Under the pieces are notes generated by a model that saw only the letters and a program-made list of their open reading frames with translations, had not been told where the DNA came from and did not search any database. This document shows, in pieces, positions 28,880 through 37,844 of a stretch of DNA of 64,000 nucleotides. Source of the DNA: Rhizobium croatiense (GTDB taxonomy: Bacteria > Pseudomonadota > Alphaproteobacteria > Rhizobiales > Rhizobiaceae); assembly GCF_019793465.1 (NCBI RefSeq), contig NZ_JAILYJ010000003.1, forward strand, positions 417,915 to 481,914. Direction: 5' to 3'. The number at the start of each line of letters is the position of its first letter. Position 1 is the stretch's first letter. A program made the position numbers and the translations under genes.

Positions 28880-29569
28880 TTAAAGCACGCCTTCCCAAGC
28901 AGCCAGGGCGGCAACCACGCCCGGCAGGTCGTTCATGCGGGAGATCACCGTCTCGGCGCCGGCATCGGTCAGCTTGTCGGCATGGGCGGGGTAGCTGTGG
29001 GAGGCGCCGGTAAAGCCGATGACGCGCATGCCGGCGGCGCGCGCCGCATGCACGCCGTGCACGGAATCCTCGACGACGACAGTCCTGTCGGGCGAGACAC
29101 CCATCCGGCTTGCGCCGTGCAGGAAGATGTCGGGCTTCGGCTTGACGCGGTCGAGACCGAGATCCTTGGCGGAGAAGATGTTGGGCGCAAACAGCGGCTT
29201 CAGACCCACCTTGGTGAGCATCATGTCGAGCCGCTTCGTGCTCGAATTCGAGCAGATGCAGCGCTTCATCGGCAGCCGGGAGACGGCGAATTCGACGCCC
29301 GGTATGGCCTTGACGTCATTCGCCAGCCTGACGTCGAGCACTTGCTCCGACTTATCAAGCAGCGAGGCCGAAAGCGGGATGCTCGCCTCGCGCTCGATCT
29401 GCAACAGGATATTGTGCCATGTCATGCCGGCGAAGCGCTCGCCCATTTCCTCGGCGCCGATCGGATATCCGGCTTCCGTCAACAGCGCGGATTCCACTTC
29501 CGCGGCGATGATTTCGGAATCGACGAGAACGCCGTCGCAATCGAAGATGATGAGATCGAAGCCGTCCAT
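28880..29569 (-). CDS. HAD-superfamily IA hydrolase (phosphatase)
   Basis: This 229-residue protein has HAD motif I FDCDGVLVDSE near residue 8-18, motif II in CICSNSSTKRL, the lysine in VKPKPDIFLHG, and motif IV VVVEDSVHGVHAARAAG. This is the beta-phosphoglucomutase/phosphoglycolate-phosphatase subgroup with an alpha-helical cap. Start 29569 gives the canonical MDGFDLIIFDCDG. The substrate cannot be assigned. Confidence 0.91.
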   Translation of the reverse strand: MDGFDLIIFDCDGVLVDSEIIAAEVESALLTEAGYPIGAEEMGERFAGMTWHNILLQIEREASIPLSASLLDKSEQVLDVRLANDVKAIPGVEFAVSRLPMKRCICSNSSTKRLDMMLTKVGLKPLFAPNIFSAKDLGLDRVKPKPDIFLHGASRMGVSPDRTVVVEDSVHGVHAARAAGMRVIGFTGASHSYPAHADKLTDAGAETVISRMNDLPGVVAALAAWEGVL

Positions 29570-29762
29570 ATATTCACGCCTTGCTGGAAATCTGGGTCTT
29601 ATCAGGGGATGCTGCGGCTTTACACGATGGCAGGCCAAAGCTCAACCTGATCTCCAGCATGGCTGCGATGCGGCAGGCGACCGGCTGCATGGCCGCTTGC
29701 GGGTGATGCGATCGCTGAAGGGCAGGGCCCGCCACCATTCATGCATGGCGAGCCCTGGCTGA

Positions 29763-30209
29763 CTACTGTTGTTCCGGCAGGATGATCTTGTTGCTGGTGG
29801 TACTCTTGACCGGCTTCTCGCCCGGGACATGCGACATGGTGCGGGTCGTGCTCTGCAGCGTGTCGCCATCGGTGCTGGTCTTGGTGCGGGACTTGCTGAA
29901 CGTTCCCTGATCGACCGCCTGGGCCTTGGTCTGCGCCTTGAGCTTGTCGCCATTGTCGTTGACATGCGTCTTGCTCTGCGCCTTGCCGTCGGTGGTGGCC
30001 GCACTTCCGCCCGATCCGATCGAGGATGTCGTGCCGCCGTCGGTCTGGCAGGCGCCGGCCGTTCCGACCGAGCTGGCGGATGTGCCGCCGGCCGAAGCGC
30101 TTCCGCCCGTTCCGACCGTTCCGGCGGCATTGCATTCCTCTGCAAAAGCGGCCGGGCTCGCCGCGAGCAGCGCGATGGACGCGGCTGCGATGAGGTTGAT
30201 AGGTTTCAT
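29763..30209 (-). CDS. Secreted Gly/Ser/Thr-rich repeat protein (short form)
   Basis: This 148-residue protein has a signal peptide (1-23, AFA-EE) and about three copies of a VGTGGSASAGGT-type motif (residues 30-75) that includes one cysteine pair (C26, C54). A Thr/Lys-rich tail follows (SKSRTKTSTDGDTLQSTTRT). AGGAGACGG precedes the start. It shares the repeat with the 188-residue gene two genes upstream. It is probably extracytoplasmic and disordered; I do not recognise a named family. Confidence 0.75.
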   Translation of the reverse strand: MKPINLIAAASIALLAASPAAFAEECNAAGTVGTGGSASAGGTSASSVGTAGACQTDGGTTSSIGSGGSAATTDGKAQSKTHVNDNGDKLKAQTKAQAVDQGTFSKSRTKTSTDGDTLQSTTRTMSHVPGEKPVKSTTSNKIILPEQQ

Positions 30210-30218
30210 AGCCGTCTC

Positions 30219-30563
30219 CTATTTCGTGGGCTTGGTGACGGAACAGGTTCCGTCCGAACGTTTCGTGATCACGGTGCCGTCAGGCCTGGTGATGCTTGCG
30301 GTGGAAAAGCTGTCGACGCTTCCGGATCCGGCCGAGGAGCTGGCGGAAGCGGATGATGAAGAGGAGCCGGCCGAGCCGCTCCCGGTCGTGGTCGATGACG
30401 AGACGTGCCCGTTGCCCGCCGTCACGGTAGTGGATGTACCCCCCGCCTGGGACTGGACGATCGTGCAGGTCGTTCCGTCGTCGAGCTTGATCTCCTCCGA
30501 CATTGTCTGCCCGGCGATCAGGACCAGCGAAGTGGTAAGTGCGATTGTGGAAAACTTGGTCAT
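30219..30563 (-). CDS. Secreted Ser-rich protein
   Basis: This 114-residue protein has a signal peptide (1-21). The mature domain starts EEIKLDDGTTCTIVQSQAGG, followed by a serine/glycine/alanine run (about 55-85) and a short C-terminal domain TRPDGTVITKRSDGTCSV. The DGTxC pattern appears at both ends (DGTTCTI and DGTCSV), so the low-complexity middle seems inserted between two similar short segments. It lies 9 bases upstream of the previous repeat gene on the same strand. Confidence 0.75.
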   Translation of the reverse strand: MTKFSTIALTTSLVLIAGQTMSEEIKLDDGTTCTIVQSQAGGTSTTVTAGNGHVSSSTTTGSGSAGSSSSSASASSSAGSGSVDSFSTASITRPDGTVITKRSDGTCSVTKPTK

Positions 30564-30614
30564 TGGTTTTCTCCAAGGATGTGGCCGACGCCATGGAGGC
30601 GCCGGCCGACGACG

Positions 30615-31181
30615 TCAGCAGCCCTTGGTGCCGGCGGCATCCTTCTTGACCTGGCCGGGCGCGCAGCCCTTCTTGCCCTTGTTGTCGTTAGAGCTGCCTG
30701 CGGCGCTGCTGCCGGTGCCGACGGTGCTGCCCGTCTTATCTCCGTCAGCCGACGAGGCGCCGGTTCCGACACTCGAGGCCGAATTCGCATCGCCCGAGCC
30801 TGCGGCGGAGCCGCCTGTGCCGACCGAGCTGCTCGATGTGCCGCCACCGGCCGACGAGCCGCCCGTGCCGAGCGTCGAAGCGGAACCGGAGCCCGATCCC
30901 GCGGCCGAGCCGCCGGTACCGACCGAGCTGCTCGACGTGCCGCCGCCAGCCGACGAGCCGCCTGTGCCCACAGTCGAGGATGAGCCGGGGGTGCAATTGG
31001 TCGCGCCGGCAGGGCAGGTGCCTCCGGCAGAGCTGCCACCAGTACCGACCGTGCTGCTCGCAGTTCCGCCGCCGGCCGACGAACCGCCGGTGCCGACCGT
31101 GCTCGACGATTGGGCGAAGCCGGAAGCCGCCGTGCCAGCCAGAAGGGCCGCAGCCAATGCCAGATGTGTGACCTTCATCAT
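30615..31181 (-). CDS. Secreted Gly/Ser repeat protein (eight VGTGGSSAGG-type repeats)
   Basis: This 188-residue protein has a signal peptide (1-22, GFA-QS) and about eight tandem units of the type SSTVGTGGSSAGGGT, 15-18 residues each, interrupted once by a two-cysteine insert (TCPAGATNCTPG). It ends in a basic cysteine-containing tail (KGKKGCAPGQVKKD). Two tandem ATGs follow a GGAGG site; the upstream one gives these coordinates. It may form an extended surface or matrix component; the function is unknown. It is the first of three similar genes in a row. Confidence 0.78.
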   Translation of the reverse strand: MMKVTHLALAAALLAGTAASGFAQSSSTVGTGGSSAGGGTASSTVGTGGSSAGGTCPAGATNCTPGSSSTVGTGGSSAGGGTSSSSVGTGGSAAGSGSGSASTLGTGGSSAGGGTSSSSVGTGGSAAGSGDANSASSVGTGASSADGDKTGSTVGTGSSAAGSSNDNKGKKGCAPGQVKKDAAGTKGC

Positions 31182-31365
31182 GGTGTATTCCTCCATTTGT
31201 CGTTGAGCTGCTGTCACCTTCAAAGAGAATGGACAGCTGCCAGACAAACTTCGATTACATCGTGACTGTTCCTATCCTAGGGCCTCAGTCGGATAGGTGC
31301 CGGACCTTGGTCTGGTCCCGTCGCCCCGAGGGTTGCAGAGCAACGAAAAACTTCGGGTCTATGCT

Positions 31366-32052
31366 TTATGCATCGACCGGAAACAGCCTCAGGAACTGCC
31401 TGTCGCCTTCCGGCGAGAAGAGGATCGAGCGGCTTTCGGCGGTGCGCCTGGCCCAGCCCTTGTCGAGAAAATTTGACAGCAGCGCCTTGCCGAGACTGCC
31501 GGCAAGATGGGCCCGCCGTTCGCTCCAGTCGAGGCAGGAGCGGCAGAGCGGCCGGCGCGAGGATCTGAGGTCGCTAACATCGATACCGATGCATTTGAGC
31601 TCGCTTTCGCCCTTTTCCGTCAACACCAGACCGTCTCCGACCGCGTCGATCGCGCCTGATGCAATCAGGCTGTCGAGCATCCGCACGCCGTAATCGCCGG
31701 CAAGATGATCGTAGCAGATGCGCGCCTTGCGCAGCGCCGGCTCCTTCGGTCCCGGCTGGTGGCGCAGATGTCCGCGTCCGGCGGCAAAGCCCATCATGCT
31801 TTCGATCAGCCGGGCGACGGCCTCGTCGGCCAGCGTGAAATAGCGATGGCGCCCTTGCTTGCGCTGGATGAGCAGCCCGCCGGCCTCGAGCTTGGCGAGA
31901 TGCGTGCTTGCGGTTTGCACGGTGATGCCGCCGACGCCGGCAAGCTCGGTCGCCGTCAGCGCCCGGCCGCCGGTGAGTGCTGCCAGCATGTTGGCACGCG
32001 CCGGATCACCGATCAGCGCGCCGATCTGCGCAATGTCTGGACCTTCCTTCAT
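31366..32052 (-). CDS. ArsR-family winged-helix transcriptional regulator
   Basis: This 228-residue protein has an N-terminal ArsR HTH (about 1-95): IGALIGDPARANMLAAL, then LTATELAGVGGITVQTASTHLAKLEAGGLL and RKQGRHRYFTLAD. The C-terminal half has RICYDHLAGDYGVRMLDSL and a CRSCLDW cysteine pair, which could bind metal or sense thiol oxidation. It is divergent from the NIPSNAP-ABM pair 72 bases away, which it probably regulates. Confidence 0.91.
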   Translation of the reverse strand: MKEGPDIAQIGALIGDPARANMLAALTGGRALTATELAGVGGITVQTASTHLAKLEAGGLLIQRKQGRHRYFTLADEAVARLIESMMGFAAGRGHLRHQPGPKEPALRKARICYDHLAGDYGVRMLDSLIASGAIDAVGDGLVLTEKGESELKCIGIDVSDLRSSRRPLCRSCLDWSERRAHLAGSLGKALLSNFLDKGWARRTAESRSILFSPEGDRQFLRLFPVDA

Positions 32053-32054
32053 AG

Positions 32055-32070
32055 TTCGATCGTAACCGAA
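32055..32070. promoter_or_regulatory. Possible operator at the ArsR regulator start
   Basis: TTCGATCGTAACCGAA is an imperfect dyad (outer TTCG/CGAA) that starts three bases upstream of the regulator's ATG, in the divergent gap. Its position suits autorepression. Symmetry is only partial. Confidence 0.35.
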
Positions 32071-32124
32071 GCATCGCCGTCAGGCAATGTGCGAAAACGG
32101 GTGAAGAGCCACAGGAGAAACGAT

Positions 32125-32454
32125 ATGATCACCTGCTTCATCCGTTATCAGATCGACCCCTTCAAGAAGGAGGCGTTTGCCGAATATGCCCGCAACTGGG
32201 GCCAGGCAATTCCGCGAAACGGCGCCGACCTGATCGGCTATTACAGCCCGCATGAGGGATCGGCAACGACCGCTTACGGCGTCTATAATATCGAAAGCCT
32301 CGCCGCCTACGAAGCCTATCGCGCCAGGCTGGCTTCCGACCCGCTCGGCCGTGAGAATTATGAATTTGCCCGACGCGAAGGCTTTATCCTGAAGGAGGAT
32401 CGCATCTTCCTCAAAAATGTCTCCGCCCCTCACTCCAAGCTGGTGCTGCCATGA
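32125..32454 (+). CDS. NIPSNAP-family small protein
   Basis: This 109-residue protein starts MITCFIRYQIDPFKKEAFAEY. The order of strand, helix, GADLIGYYSPHEGSATTAYGVYNI strand and SLAAYEAYRARLASDP helix is that of NIPSNAP-type dimeric barrels. CAGGAGAAA precedes the ATG. It overlaps the next gene by ATGA, so two related barrels are made from one message. It may be a small oxygenase or a stress-related protein; the substrate is unknown. Confidence 0.86.
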   Translation: MITCFIRYQIDPFKKEAFAEYARNWGQAIPRNGADLIGYYSPHEGSATTAYGVYNIESLAAYEAYRARLASDPLGRENYEFARREGFILKEDRIFLKNVSAPHSKLVLP

Positions 32455-32801
32455 TCGCCGTCATCTTCGAAGTCGTGCCCTTTATGGGCGAACGCCACAA
32501 ATATTTCGACCTCGCCGGCGACTTGCGATCGGAGCTCGAAAAGATCGACGGCTTCATCTCGATCGAGCGTTTCGAGAGCCTGACCAACCGCGGCAAGCTG
32601 CTGTCGCTCTCCTTCTTCCGCGACGAGGAGGCCGTGCGAAATTGGCGCAACCTCGAAGCCCATCGCGCCGCCCAGCATGCCGGCCGCGGCGGCATCTTCG
32701 CCGATTACCGCCTGCGCATCGCCAATGTCGTGCGCGATTACGGCATGTTCGAACGCGACGAGGCGCCGGCCGATAGCCGCAGCGTGCATGACGCGGCGTG
32801 A
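32451..32801 (+). CDS. Antibiotic biosynthesis monooxygenase (ABM) domain protein
   Basis: This 116-residue ferredoxin-like protein shows the ABM pattern: IAVIFEVVPFMGERHKYFDL, then IDGFISIERFESLTNRGKLLSLSFFRDEEAVRNWRNLEAHRAAQHAGR. It is translationally coupled to the NIPSNAP gene. Cofactor-free monooxygenases of this type act on polycyclic phenols, but many members have no known substrate. Confidence 0.88.
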   Translation: MIAVIFEVVPFMGERHKYFDLAGDLRSELEKIDGFISIERFESLTNRGKLLSLSFFRDEEAVRNWRNLEAHRAAQHAGRGGIFADYRLRIANVVRDYGMFERDEAPADSRSVHDAA

Positions 32802-32908
32802 CGAGGGGAGGGATAGCTCTGCAATAAATTCCCGAATTCGGCCACCCCTTCAGGCTTTGGTAACTAAGTTGCGTAACCATAACGGACAGTTAAGCGTAAA
32901 GCGTATGA

Positions 32909-34063
<1,155 letters not shown>

Positions 34064-34124
34064 GCACCACCTTCGCGGGATCGAAATACCTTCTTCCGGT
34101 TTCCTCCAGTTGCGGAAGAAGGGC

Positions 34125-34160
34125 AAGGCGCCCGGGGCTCGAACCCCGGGCGTCTTCTAT
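34125..34160. terminator. Bidirectional terminator between ccrM and the SnoaL gene
   Basis: AAGGCGCCCGGGG (34125-34137) pairs with CCCCGGGCGTCTT (34144-34156) over 13 positions with one G-T, around a 6-base loop, and is followed by CTATTTT. The converging genes on either side both end here. Confidence 0.85.
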
Positions 34161-34176
34161 TTTGGAGATCCAATCG

Positions 34177-34542
34177 TCAGAAGTCTTTGTAATCGGTGAC
34201 GTCGACGCGGGTGATCCGGCCTTCGGCATTGAAGGTGATCGTCTCCTCGCCCTCGCGGATCAGCGGCTTGCCCGTCTTGCTATGGGTGGCGCGGAGCGAC
34301 CAGACGGCCCGGCCGGACAGCGGCGTCAGCATCTCGACCAGCGAGTTTTCCGCCGTCTGATCGGGATAGTCGTCGAAATAGCGCCGGAAGGCGGCCATGA
34401 TTTCGTGCCGTCCGGCAAGGCTGCCGACGCCGTTCGAGACATAGGTCGCGTCCTCGGCGAAATAGCCCTCGATAACAGGGAAATCGAGGGCGTTGATGGC
34501 GGCGTGGAAGCGTTCGATTTCCTCGGCCGGGTCGAAAGCCAT
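34177..34542 (-). CDS. SnoaL/NTF2-like protein
   Basis: This 121-residue protein shows the SnoaL-like cone fold pattern: EEIERFHAAINALDFPVIEGYFAEDATYVS at the start, GRHEIMAAFRRYFDDYP in the middle, and WSLRATHSKTGKPLIREGEETITFNAEGRI at the end. Such proteins are isomerases, hydrolases or scaffolds; no catalytic residues can be assigned. It starts 3 bases after the stop of the upstream HAD gene, suggesting an operon. Confidence 0.86.
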   Translation of the reverse strand: MAFDPAEEIERFHAAINALDFPVIEGYFAEDATYVSNGVGSLAGRHEIMAAFRRYFDDYPDQTAENSLVEMLTPLSGRAVWSLRATHSKTGKPLIREGEETITFNAEGRITRVDVTDYKDF

Positions 34543-34545
34543 GGC

Positions 34546-35160
34546 TCAGACCTTCAATCCGTAGGCGGCAAGATCGCTGCGCAGCTTCTCGGCGCCGGAG
34601 AACAGCACGGCGTTCCAGCCGAACGCCTTGGCGCCCTCGACATTGGCCGGCGCGTCGTCGATGAAGATCGTCGCCTTGGGATCGAGGCCGAAGCTTTTCG
34701 TATGGCTCTCGTAGATCGCGATATCCGGCTTGATCAGGCCGACATCGCCGGAAACGGTGACGCCGCGCGGCAGCTTGAGGAAGGGAAAGCGCTGCTGTGC
34801 CTCGCGAAAAGTGTCGGAGGCGAAATTGGTCAGCATCGTCACGTCGCGGCCTTCGGCAATCAGCCCCTCCAGGATGGCGACGCTGTCCTCATAGGCGTGC
34901 GGCACCATCTCGTGCCAGTATTTGCGGAAGGCGCGGATATGCTCTTCGCGGGCCGGATGCGCGGCAATCAGCAGCGCTTCGGCTTCTTCCCATGTGCGGC
35001 CGCGATCCTGCTCGACGTTCCAGTCATGGGTGCAGATATTGGCGAAGAACCAGTTGCGCTCGGTCTCATCGGGAATGAGGCGGGCGAAGGGAAGATGCGG
35101 ATCGTAATGAATAAGGACTTTGCCGATATCGAAAACGATATGTCTTATCTCAGGGGTCAT
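34546..35160 (-). CDS. HAD-superfamily IA hydrolase (YihX-like)
   Basis: This 204-residue protein has motif I as FDIGKVLIHYD, in which the second motif aspartate is replaced by Gly, as in YihX-type phosphatases that use FDxGxV; motif II in VTMLTNFAS; lysine in GLIKPDIAIYE; motif IV IFIDDAPANVEGAKAFGWNA. The cap is helical. The likely substrate is a sugar phosphate or small phosphate ester. It is 2 bases from the mutY stop, so mutY, this gene and the SnoaL gene form one transcription unit. Confidence 0.9.
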   Translation of the reverse strand: MTPEIRHIVFDIGKVLIHYDPHLPFARLIPDETERNWFFANICTHDWNVEQDRGRTWEEAEALLIAAHPAREEHIRAFRKYWHEMVPHAYEDSVAILEGLIAEGRDVTMLTNFASDTFREAQQRFPFLKLPRGVTVSGDVGLIKPDIAIYESHTKSFGLDPKATIFIDDAPANVEGAKAFGWNAVLFSGAEKLRSDLAAYGLKV

Positions 35161-35162
35161 GG

Positions 35163-36266
35163 TTATGCCTTGGATGTTTTGAACGCGAGAGGAATAGCCG
35201 CTGCGATCGCTTTTTTCATGACGGTCGGCAAGGCCTGCGCCTCAAGATTTGTAACCGGCTCCCACCATTCGTCATTCACGCCACCATTCGGCTTCGGCTT
35301 TGCGGTGATCGCCGTGCGCCAGATCGACAACCGGAGTTCGAAATGGGTGAAGACATGGATGACGATGCCGCAGGCCTGCCAGGCCGCATCGAAGGGTGCG
35401 GCCGCAACTGACGTCTCACCGTCGAGCCGTGCCGTCCAGGCCGTCGTCGGCACTTCGGTCATGCCGCCGAGCAGGCCGCTTTCCGCCCGCCGCCTGAGCA
35501 GGATCTCACCGTCGCCCGTGACCGCGATGAAGGCGGCACCCTGGCGCACCGGCTTCTCCTTCTTCGCCGCCTTGACGGGAAAGAGCTCGGGATCGGAAAG
35601 CGTCAGCGCCTGACACGATCCCCGGAACGGACAGAGCGAACAGGCCGGCCGCTTCGGCGTGCAGATCGTCGCGCCGAGATCCATCATCGCCTGGGCGAAA
35701 TCGCCGGGCCGATCGGCGGGCGTCATCAGCGCCACCTTGTCCTTCATCACAGGCTTTGCGCCCGGCAGCGGCGCCTCGATCGCATAGAGCCTGGAGATCA
35801 CCCGCTCGACATTGCCGTCCATGACGGCCGCCTGCCGGTTGAAGGCGATGGCCGCGACGGCGGCGGCCGTATAATCGCCGATGCCCGGCAGCGACTTGAG
35901 GCCGGCTTCGGTATCGGGAAAGACGCCGCCATGCTCTTTCGCCACCGCTTCGGCGCATTTCTTCAGGTTGCGGGCGCGGGCGTAATAGCCGAGGCCGGCC
36001 CAGGCGGCCATGACGGCATCGCTTTCGGCCGCGGCAAGGTCGGTGACTTCAGGCCAGCGCGTGAGAAACCGCTCGAAATAGGGTTTGACCGCCTGCACCG
36101 TCGTCTGCTGCAGCATCACCTCCGACAGCCAGACGCGATAGGGATCGGGTTTGACGCCGCTGGCCGCCATGCCGGGCGACACCCGCCAGGGCAGGTCGCG
36201 GTGGTGCCGGTCGTACCAGTCGAGCAGGGGCTTTGCGGTGGGCGTGTCGGGTGTCGTGATCGTCAT
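35163..36266 (-). CDS. mutY: A/G-specific adenine DNA glycosylase
   Basis: This 367-residue base-excision enzyme removes A opposite 8-oxoG. The catalytic residues are E49 (WLSEVMLQQTTV) and D150 (VMDGNVERV), with the helix-hairpin-helix LPGIGDYTAAAV at 126-137. The [4Fe-4S] ligands C202, C209, C212 and C218 have the standard C-x6-C-x2-C-x5-C spacing, followed by a C-terminal NUDIX-like domain (FIAVTGDGEILLRRRAESGLLGGM). Start 36266 gives the usual N-terminus; longer frames run into the divergent DUF721 gene. Confidence 0.96.
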   Translation of the reverse strand: MTITTPDTPTAKPLLDWYDRHHRDLPWRVSPGMAASGVKPDPYRVWLSEVMLQQTTVQAVKPYFERFLTRWPEVTDLAAAESDAVMAAWAGLGYYARARNLKKCAEAVAKEHGGVFPDTEAGLKSLPGIGDYTAAAVAAIAFNRQAAVMDGNVERVISRLYAIEAPLPGAKPVMKDKVALMTPADRPGDFAQAMMDLGATICTPKRPACSLCPFRGSCQALTLSDPELFPVKAAKKEKPVRQGAAFIAVTGDGEILLRRRAESGLLGGMTEVPTTAWTARLDGETSVAAAPFDAAWQACGIVIHVFTHFELRLSIWRTAITAKPKPNGGVNDEWWEPVTNLEAQALPTVMKKAIAAAIPLAFKTSKA

Positions 36267-36362
36267 GATTTGCCGGGATCGGGGGAAGTGCCTATACTTG
36301 GCGAAGCAATGGCCAGCGATCAAGGCGGCCGCGCCGATTGGCAGCCGTGCCCAAGGGTTTCG

Positions 36363-36860
36363 ATGAGTTATCCACGCAAAGATGTAAAGCAGATTTCCGA
36401 GCTGGCGAACGGGCTGATCGATCCCGTCCTGGCGCGCCGCGCCGGCATCAACACGGCTCTGCTCGGCTCGTGGAGCGAAATCGCCGGCGAGGATTTCGCC
36501 GATTGCACCCGCCCGGAAAAGATCGCCTGGGCCCGCGGCGGCGGCGATGACGGCGGCTTCCGCCCCGGCGTGCTGACGATCGCCTGCGAAGGCGCGCGCG
36601 CGCTTTTCCTCACCCATGCCCAGGGCGAACTCATCCAGCGCATCAACAGCTTCTTCGGCTTCGCCGCCGTCCACCAGATCCGCATCGTCCAGAAGCCGGT
36701 CTCCCAGGCCGTCCGCCGCTCCCGCACCCCGCAGCCGCTGAAAGGCGAAGCCGCCCGTAAGCTCGAAGGCATGATGGAGGGGATAGAGGGCGACAAGCTG
36801 CGCCAGGCGATCCAGCGGCTGGGGACCGCCGTGATGGGCAAGCGGGGAAGTGGGCGCTGA
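36363..36860 (+). CDS. DUF721 (DciA-like) protein
   Basis: This 165-residue protein has the DUF721 core: KQISELANGLIDPVLARRAGINTALLGSWSEIAGEDFADCTRPEKIAW, then GVLTIACEGARALFLTHAQGELIQRINSFFG. DciA proteins help load the replicative helicase in bacteria lacking DnaC; the family also has members of unknown function. It is divergent from mutY. Its TGA overlaps the ATG of the next small gene by one base. Confidence 0.88.
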   Translation: MSYPRKDVKQISELANGLIDPVLARRAGINTALLGSWSEIAGEDFADCTRPEKIAWARGGGDDGGFRPGVLTIACEGARALFLTHAQGELIQRINSFFGFAAVHQIRIVQKPVSQAVRRSRTPQPLKGEAARKLEGMMEGIEGDKLRQAIQRLGTAVMGKRGSGR

Positions 36861-37054
36861 TGAGCAAGACGCCCAAATTTTCCCGCAACGCCAAGATAGG
36901 CGGCCTGACTCAAGCCCGTGCCGAAAAAATCAGTGCGGTTGAAGGCCTGGTGCTCAGCCCGCGTATGCGTCAGCTTCTCGCCGAAACCAAAGATCAGCCG
37001 CCTGAAAAACGTCGCCAAGCGATCCGCGCGCAGTTTGCACGTAAGCTGGCCTGA
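36860..37054 (+). CDS. Small basic hypothetical protein
   Basis: This 64-residue, strongly basic protein starts MSKTPKFSRNAKIGGLTQARAEK and has two likely helices (SPRMRQLLAETKD and PEKRRQAIRAQFARK). It starts inside the DUF721 stop codon (TGATG), which argues that it is translated. I do not recognise a family. The helical, antitoxin-like length is notable beside the toxin-antitoxin pair that follows, but there is no specific match. Confidence 0.6.
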   Translation: MSKTPKFSRNAKIGGLTQARAEKISAVEGLVLSPRMRQLLAETKDQPPEKRRQAIRAQFARKLA

Positions 37055-37094
37055 GCGGAGACGTTAAACCTCTCTTGAACTGCAGCGCAGGTGT

Positions 37095-37107
37095 ATTACA
37101 CTGTAAT
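37095..37107. promoter_or_regulatory. Palindromic operator of the ParDE module
   Basis: ATTACACTGTAAT is a perfect dyad (ATTACA / TGTAAT around C) 22 bases before the antitoxin ATG. It lies in an AT-rich promoter-sized gap and fits autorepression by the antitoxin or the complex. Confidence 0.65.
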
Positions 37108-37128
37108 GATCTGACCGGAGCTAACAGG

Positions 37129-37404
37129 ATGCGCAGCAGCAAACCCATTACAGTCACGCTCGGCAGCCAGCAGAAAAGCTTGGACGCGCGGCTACAATCA
37201 GGTGCCTATAGCTCAGCAAGCGAGGTTATCCGCGCTGCGTTGCGCGCACTCGACCGGGAAGAAGATGCGATCGACGAAATCATGCGTCAGAAAATTCGTG
37301 AGGCGATCGACGATCCGGGTTCGGACGTTGATGCTGATACGGTTTTTGAGCGGCTCGAACGTCTGCATGCGGACCGGATGAAGGCTGGGCGTGGTGGCGT
37401 TTAA
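37129..37404 (+). CDS. Type II antitoxin, ParD family
   Basis: This 91-residue ribbon-helix-helix protein shows the ParD signatures ITVTLGSQQKSLDARLQSGAYSSASEVIRAALRALDREE at residues 6-45, followed by an acidic C-terminal tail (DDPGSDVDADTVFERLERLH) that would wrap the toxin. ATG 37129 has GGAG upstream; a longer frame would cross the operator. It ends 14 bases inside the toxin gene. Confidence 0.92.
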   Translation: MRSSKPITVTLGSQQKSLDARLQSGAYSSASEVIRAALRALDREEDAIDEIMRQKIREAIDDPGSDVDADTVFERLERLHADRMKAGRGGV

Positions 37405-37696
37405 GGTCGTGTTTCGCCCCAGAGCGGAGAAGGATCTGTTTGAAATTTATGAATTCATTGCTGCCGACAATCGCCCGGCGGCGATCGAATTCATCCGCCG
37501 GCTGCGACAATTTTGTCATCAGCTCGAAGACATGCCGGAAAGGGGATCGCCGCGCGAGGATTTTGCTCCGGGCGTTCGCATTTTGGTTTTCGAGCGGCGT
37601 GTGACCATTGCTTACCGGATCACCGAGGATCGGGTACAGGTGCTGAGGCTGTTCTACGCCGGCAGGAATACGCCTTCGGCCTTCCACCGAAACTGA
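37391..37696 (+). CDS. Type II toxin, RelE/ParE family
   Basis: This 101-residue protein starts at GTG (a second GTG follows) and overlaps the antitoxin by 14 bases. ParE features are FRPRAEKDLFEIYEFIA, AIEFIRRLRQFCHQLEDMPERGSPRE and the C-terminal RVTIAYRITEDRVQVLRLFYAGRN. ParE toxins poison DNA gyrase; RelE relatives cut mRNA. The alignment-like order favours ParE. The toxin and antitoxin form a self-contained insertion between DUF721 and dsbA. Confidence 0.91.
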   Translation: MVAFKVVFRPRAEKDLFEIYEFIAADNRPAAIEFIRRLRQFCHQLEDMPERGSPREDFAPGVRILVFERRVTIAYRITEDRVQVLRLFYAGRNTPSAFHRN

Positions 37697-37844
37697 GAAT
37701 CGCGCATTTCGGACGCGAGGTCAGGCTCTCGGTCCCATCGCGGTCACAATTCTTTGAAGGAAGTTGGCGAACCGTGGCTTGTGAGCGGCCGTCAGCCGTT
37801 ATATCGCACAGTCACGCCGTCACTCTCATACCTATGGGGAACCC

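Noticed and set aside
29926..31206. Long plus-strand frame with PPVPT repeats
   Set aside because: It is the complement of the Gly/Ser repeat genes. The minus-strand readings have signal peptides and ribosome sites; this one has neither.
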